Below the pieces are notes generated by a model that was given only the letters and a program-made list of their open reading frames with translations, was not told the origin of the DNA and made no database searches. The translations under genes and the position numbers were made by a program. 64,000 bases of DNA from Flavobacteriaceae bacterium UBA7302 (GTDB taxonomy: Bacteria; Bacteroidota; Bacteroidia; Flavobacteriales; Flavobacteriaceae), in assembly GCA_002471825.1 (NCBI GenBank), contig DKQS01000003.1, positions 62,001 through 126,000 of the forward strand. The letters are read 5' to 3'. This document shows positions 60,538-64,000 of this stretch, in pieces; the first letter of the stretch is position 1, and every line of letters starts with the position of its first letter.

Positions 60538-61386
60538 ATGAAAAGTACACCCAAAATCTTAGTCCCTCTCGACTTTTCGAAATGTTCAGAGAATGCATTC
60601 GGAATCGCTTTGCAACTTGCTGATAAGATCAATGGCGAATTGTTAGTCATGACCGTGTTGAAAATAAACGATGGTGGTGCCATGGACAATTTTGCCTTTG
60701 TAGCAGACGACTACAAACTAAAAACTGAATTGGCAGAAAAAGGACTTGAAGAATCCATTGATAGTGTGCTGAAAATGGTACGCAGAATGTTGGACAAAGA
60801 GCCCAAAATAGACACAACCATAGAAGTCGGAAACATTGAGGTTACCATTTGTGAGACCGCAGAAAAAAACAATGTAGACTATATCGTCATGGGAACCCAA
60901 GGAGAGGTCAGTATGCTCGACCGTTATATGGGTAGCGTAGCTTCCAATGTGATTTCCAATGCGCCTTGTCCAGTGCTTGCCATTCCAGAAAACGCCAGTT
61001 TGCCTCGCAATATCATACTAGGATACGCGACCAATTTCTCTGCAGCTGATGTTTTTGAAATCTGGAAGGCTCTAAAACTTTTCAAAGGATTCCACCCAAT
61101 GGTGAAGTGTGTCCATTTCGCCGACAAGCCTGTGGAGGATCAAGAAAAGATGGACGAATTAAAGGAATATTTCAATGAAGCCTTACCAGGAACAGACGTT
61201 GAATTATACAACTTAGCGTCTAAGGATAAGCTCAACGACATGGAAAACTTCATCAAAGAAGAGCACGTTAATTTCTTTGTGATGTTCAAACCAAAGCGCG
61301 GCTTCTTTGAATCCTTATTCCACAAGAGTTGGACCAAAGAAATGGCCATGCACGCGACCATTCCTTTGTTGATTTTTAAAGATTAA
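60538..61386 (+). CDS. Universal stress protein, tandem domains
   Basis: 282 residues with two Usp domains. The first (1-152) has KILVPLDFSKCSENAFGIAL and ends VMGTQGEVSMLDRYMGSVASNVISNAPCPVLAIPE, matching the ATP-binding G-2x-G-9x-G(S/T) motif. The second (about 155-282) is degenerate: it lacks the glycine motif and ends MHATIPLLIFKD. Cytoplasmic; a role under stress or starvation is typical of the family. Confidence 0.94.
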   Translation: MKSTPKILVPLDFSKCSENAFGIALQLADKINGELLVMTVLKINDGGAMDNFAFVADDYKLKTELAEKGLEESIDSVLKMVRRMLDKEPKIDTTIEVGNIEVTICETAEKNNVDYIVMGTQGEVSMLDRYMGSVASNVISNAPCPVLAIPENASLPRNIILGYATNFSAADVFEIWKALKLFKGFHPMVKCVHFADKPVEDQEKMDELKEYFNEALPGTDVELYNLASKDKLNDMENFIKEEHVNFFVMFKPKRGFFESLFHKSWTKEMAMHATIPLLIFKD

Positions 61387-61418
61387 ATCAAAAGAACGCT
61401 TGAACGAGAAGGATTTGG

Positions 61419-61464
61419 TTCTCGATACAATTTTTATTTCCAAAAAAAATTACTCGAACTGACA
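61419..61464. repeat. Half copy of the 49332-49438 repeat
   Basis: TTCTCGATACAATTTTTATT and ACTCGAACTGACA match the right arm of the large palindrome at 49332-49438, indicating an interspersed family. Confidence 0.65.
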
Positions 61465-61474
61465 TTGCTATTTC

Positions 61475-61501
61475 TTGTCAAATGGATTCGTCGTATCTTT
61501 A
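61475..61501 (+). promoter_or_regulatory. Promoter abutting the pirin gene
   Basis: TTG (61475-61477), 16 nt, then TATCTTTA (61494-61501), one mismatch from TAnnTTTG, ending 4 nt before the ATG at 61506. Confidence 0.5.
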
Positions 61502-61505
61502 ATCC

Positions 61506-62387
61506 ATGGCAAACAACAAACTTATCGTCGACGAAAAGCAGGCCGATTTAGGTAATTTTATGGTGGGTCGTCTTCTCCCATTTCGTAAAAAGAGACAGGT
61601 GGGTCCCTTTACTTTTATCGATCATATGGGACCAGCTCAAATGGGCCATGGGAACTACATGGACGTAGACCAGCATCCGCATATTGGCCTGAGCACATTG
61701 ACGTATTTGTTTGAAGGAGCTGTCGAACACAAAGACAGCACTGGAGCTCATGCCATCATCAATCCGGGAGATGTTGGATTTATGACCTCAGGAAAAGGAG
61801 TCACCCATACCGAAAGAACTCCAACTCATCAAAGAGGTCAAAGTGTATTCACCATGCATGGATATCAAATTTGGGTAGCGCTGCCCAAAGATTTGGAAGA
61901 AATGGAACCTCGATTTGATTTTTTCCCCAAGGATGACATTCCAACTAAAACCCTGGGAGAGGTTGACGTAAAGACTGTTGCAGGGAACGCCTTTGGACTC
62001 AGCTCTCCTTTGCAAGGATATTCTCCTTTGTTTATGGTAGACATAAAAAGCAAAAGCGAAACTACCTTAAATCTCAGAAATCAAATCGAGGGAGAAGTTG
62101 CTTTTGTGATTGTCAACGGATCTATTATGAGTGATGGAAAAAAGGTAGAAGCCGGACAAATGCTCATTAGTAAAACCGATGCAGAATGTGAAATATGCAT
62201 GGACAAAAACACTCAAATTCTTTTATTTGGAGGAGAGCCATTACCCGAGGAACGATTCCTAATGTGGAACTTTGTATCCCATTCGAAAGAACGGTTGCAA
62301 CAAGCAAAAATCGATTGGCAACAAAAACGGTTTCCACAAGTTCCGAACGACTTTACTTACATCCCAATTCCGGATTACAAAAAATAA
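61506..62387 (+). CDS. Pirin family protein
   Basis: 293 residues, a bicupin. The N-terminal cupin holds the metal-site motifs DQHPHIGLSTLTYLFEGAVEHKDS and KGVTHTERTP, supplying His and Glu ligands. The C-terminal cupin contains LLFGGEPLPEERFLMWNFVSHSKE, the pirin_C signature. Pirins bind iron and some have quercetinase or regulatory activity. Stand-alone gene with a promoter immediately before it. Confidence 0.94.
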   Translation: MANNKLIVDEKQADLGNFMVGRLLPFRKKRQVGPFTFIDHMGPAQMGHGNYMDVDQHPHIGLSTLTYLFEGAVEHKDSTGAHAIINPGDVGFMTSGKGVTHTERTPTHQRGQSVFTMHGYQIWVALPKDLEEMEPRFDFFPKDDIPTKTLGEVDVKTVAGNAFGLSSPLQGYSPLFMVDIKSKSETTLNLRNQIEGEVAFVIVNGSIMSDGKKVEAGQMLISKTDAECEICMDKNTQILLFGGEPLPEERFLMWNFVSHSKERLQQAKIDWQQKRFPQVPNDFTYIPIPDYKK

Positions 62388-62448
62388 TTTATCTTTATAG
62401 TCCTCTCTCCAGACACAAATCGTGTATCCTAAGCTTAATTAGCTTTTC

Positions 62449-64000
62449 ATGACTACTGTTAAACCTCCCAAATCGCTTCCCAAGTGGGAAAAACTTATAG
62501 CCATAGGTTCCATCTTCCTGTGCCTGGTTGTCATGGCTTCTTGGTTTTTGAAAATAGAATCAATACTAACTTTGATTCCTTTAACGGATCCAATGAAGTT
62601 TAACACAGCGGTTGTACTCCTTTTAAGTGGTGTTGGATTATTAATTTATAAGAAGGAAGCATTACACTATCGGACCATATTAAAATTAATTTCGTTAATA
62701 ATTTTTTGCATAGGAGCACTGACCCTCTTGACCTATGCTGAAACTCCCCTTATTGATATTGACCAACTATTTGTAAAGGACACTTTTTCTTCAAAGCTAC
62801 CTGGGCGCATGTCCATTGCAACTGCAGTTTGCAGTGTTTTTATGGGTATAAGTTTCTTCTTTTTCAACTCTCGAAAAAAAATTGAGGTTCAGATTTGCTT
62901 GTATTCCCTAAAAATTATTTTACTAACAACCTTAATTTCAATTATCGCTTTTATTTTGTTGTTGCCCACAGGAAATAAAACGAACTTTTTCAATAGCATA
63001 CCTGTACATACTTCCACCCTGTTGATGGGGATCGCATTTATTCTAGTATTTAATAACCGACATTCACTTCTTCGAGTCTTATTATTTGGGCCTTATGCTG
63101 GAAGTCGATCCGCCAGGCGATTGATTCCAGCTGTTTTGTTAATCCCAACCGTATTAACAGTTTCCTTGGTAGCGGCATTGGAGCATGGACTTATCGATAT
63201 TTACTTCGGAATCTCAGCCTTTGCCACCCTGTCTGTTCCTATGATCATTTTGTATGTGGCAAGTGTTGCGGTAGGAATTAATCGGATTGATGCAAAAAGA
63301 CTACGTCTCCGAAAAAATCTTCTAGAAAGAAATAAAGTATTGCAAACCTTTAGGGTTGGATTAGAGCGTGTAGCCAGTATCTCCCGAACCGACTCCAAGG
63401 GTGTTATCACCTATGTTAATGATCGATTTTGTCTTCTGAGCGGATATTCAAGAGAAGAAATTGTTGGAAAAACCCATCGAATTTTTAGTTCTGGTTATCA
63501 TAAAAAATCGTTTTACAAGGAAATGTGGGATGTTATCAGTACAGGAGAGGTATGGTATGGACATTTCAAAAATCAGCGGAAAAACGGCGAATATATTTGG
63601 CTAGAGGTCCTGATCATTCCTTTTAAAAATTCGCAAGGCGATATCTTCGAATACATGTCTCTTCAAAATGACATTACGGAAAGGAAAAGGATGGAGCAGA
63701 TATTAAAATCAGAATACGTTCGAAGTCTAGAATTCAAAAACAAAGAATTACAAGAGTTGACCTACATTGCAAGCCATGATCTCCAAGAACCTCTGATAAC
63801 CTTGCTCAGTTTAACAGCAGATCTCTCGGAAAATCAAGCAGACCGATTGGATGAAGAAGGAAAAACGACCTTGAAATTTATCCAACAGACTTCACAGAGA
63901 ATGAGCAATCAAATTCGTGGGATTTTGGATTACAATCTGCAGTTCGAAAATTTGTCCATTACAAAGATTAATTGCGAACAAGTGGTTCAAGATGTGTTGA
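62449..64000 (+). CDS. PAS-domain sensor histidine kinase (3' end beyond window)
   Basis: A partial frame of 517 codons from the ATG at 62449, open to the window end. The N-terminal part (about 20-275) has eight or so membrane helices, including TDPMKFNTAVVLLLSGVG. Then comes a coiled linker, a PAS domain (about 305-415; ASISRTDSKGVITYVNDRF, FKNQRKNGEYIWL), the linker DITERKRMEQI, and a HisKA box ASHDLQEPLITLLSL with the phospho-accepting His at about residue 444. The ATPase domain is beyond the edge. Confidence 0.9.
   Translation, partial: MTTVKPPKSLPKWEKLIAIGSIFLCLVVMASWFLKIESILTLIPLTDPMKFNTAVVLLLSGVGLLIYKKEALHYRTILKLISLIIFCIGALTLLTYAETPLIDIDQLFVKDTFSSKLPGRMSIATAVCSVFMGISFFFFNSRKKIEVQICLYSLKIILLTTLISIIAFILLLPTGNKTNFFNSIPVHTSTLLMGIAFILVFNNRHSLLRVLLFGPYAGSRSARRLIPAVLLIPTVLTVSLVAALEHGLIDIYFGISAFATLSVPMIILYVASVAVGINRIDAKRLRLRKNLLERNKVLQTFRVGLERVASISRTDSKGVITYVNDRFCLLSGYSREEIVGKTHRIFSSGYHKKSFYKEMWDVISTGEVWYGHFKNQRKNGEYIWLEVLIIPFKNSQGDIFEYMSLQNDITERKRMEQILKSEYVRSLEFKNKELQELTYIASHDLQEPLITLLSLTADLSENQADRLDEEGKTTLKFIQQTSQRMSNQIRGILDYNLQFENLSITKINCEQVVQDVL

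Noticed and set aside
1..64000. CRISPR arrays, prophage, integrases, insertion sequences, rRNA operons
   Set aside because: I looked for regularly spaced repeats, transposase or phage genes and rRNA sequence and saw none; the only repeats are short palindromes and direct repeats in intergenic gaps.

Overview
The window is chromosomal DNA from a member of the Bacteroidota, almost certainly a flavobacterium (Flavobacteriaceae or a close relative). The evidence is an AT-rich genome, a short region-1.1-less RpoD, an NqrABCDEF sodium pump, two GLPGLI-family proteins, a type IX secretion (T9SS) Plug-type protein and a T9SS-sorted metallopeptidase, a fused DAHP synthase/chorismate mutase, an exonuclease-DnaE fusion, and many -7 elements of the flavobacterial form TAnnTTTG. 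Genes are densely packed in short operons. I see no prophage, insertion sequence, CRISPR array or defence island. Apart from intergenic repeats this is ordinary core genome, and the most interesting signals are regulatory or very small.

Layout. 1-2.7 kb: two small exported proteins, tRNA-Ser(GGA), rimM and rpsP. 2.9-9.8 kb: DNA polymerase III alpha with built-in proofreading domain, a haem-c lipoprotein, and a GldA-like ABC ATPase with a membrane protein. 9.8-17 kb: an outer-membrane module (TonB-receptor-like barrel, two GLPGLI proteins, a small exported protein) divergent from a histidine kinase/response regulator pair; the intergenic gap carries three GTTAAC boxes spaced exactly 10 bp. 17-24 kb: deoxynucleoside kinase, rpoD, rpe, BASS transporter, exonuclease/GIY-YIG fusion, CBS protein, alpha-glucan phosphorylase. 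24-28 kb: repeats, tRNA-Arg(UCG), O-antigen-ligase-like protein, YqeY-like protein, retropepsin-like protease. 28-34 kb: complete nqrABCDEF operon. 34-49 kb: T9SS Plug-like protein, apaG, DUF3667 protein, NRDE protein, pruA, reprolysin-like T9SS cargo, lipB, rnhB, porin, nhaC, DUF457 protein. 49-53 kb: repeat-rich gap, PLP sulfur-amino-acid lyase divergent from an Lrp/AsnC regulator, an unusually small CDGSH protein behind a YceI lipoprotein, dtd, rsgA. 53.8-57.9 kb: aromatic amino acid operon (pheA, aminotransferase, tyrA, DAHP synthase/chorismate mutase). 57.9-64 kb: small membrane proteins, DUF2237, FAD oxidoreductase, universal stress protein, pirin, and a PAS histidine kinase cut by the window end.

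The strongest finding is a complete transcription attenuator in front of pheA. A consensus flavobacterial promoter is followed by a 19-codon leader peptide with five Phe, three Tyr and one Trp, and then by mutually exclusive antiterminator and terminator hairpins directly before the pheA start. The second is a 27-codon gene encoding little more than a CDGSH iron-sulfur motif. Other items are the GTTAAC array, four promoters placed so that transcripts would be leaderless, a DUF3667 gene with no ordinary start codon able to include its zinc ribbon, two same-frame genes separated only by a stop codon, and an interspersed palindromic repeat family.
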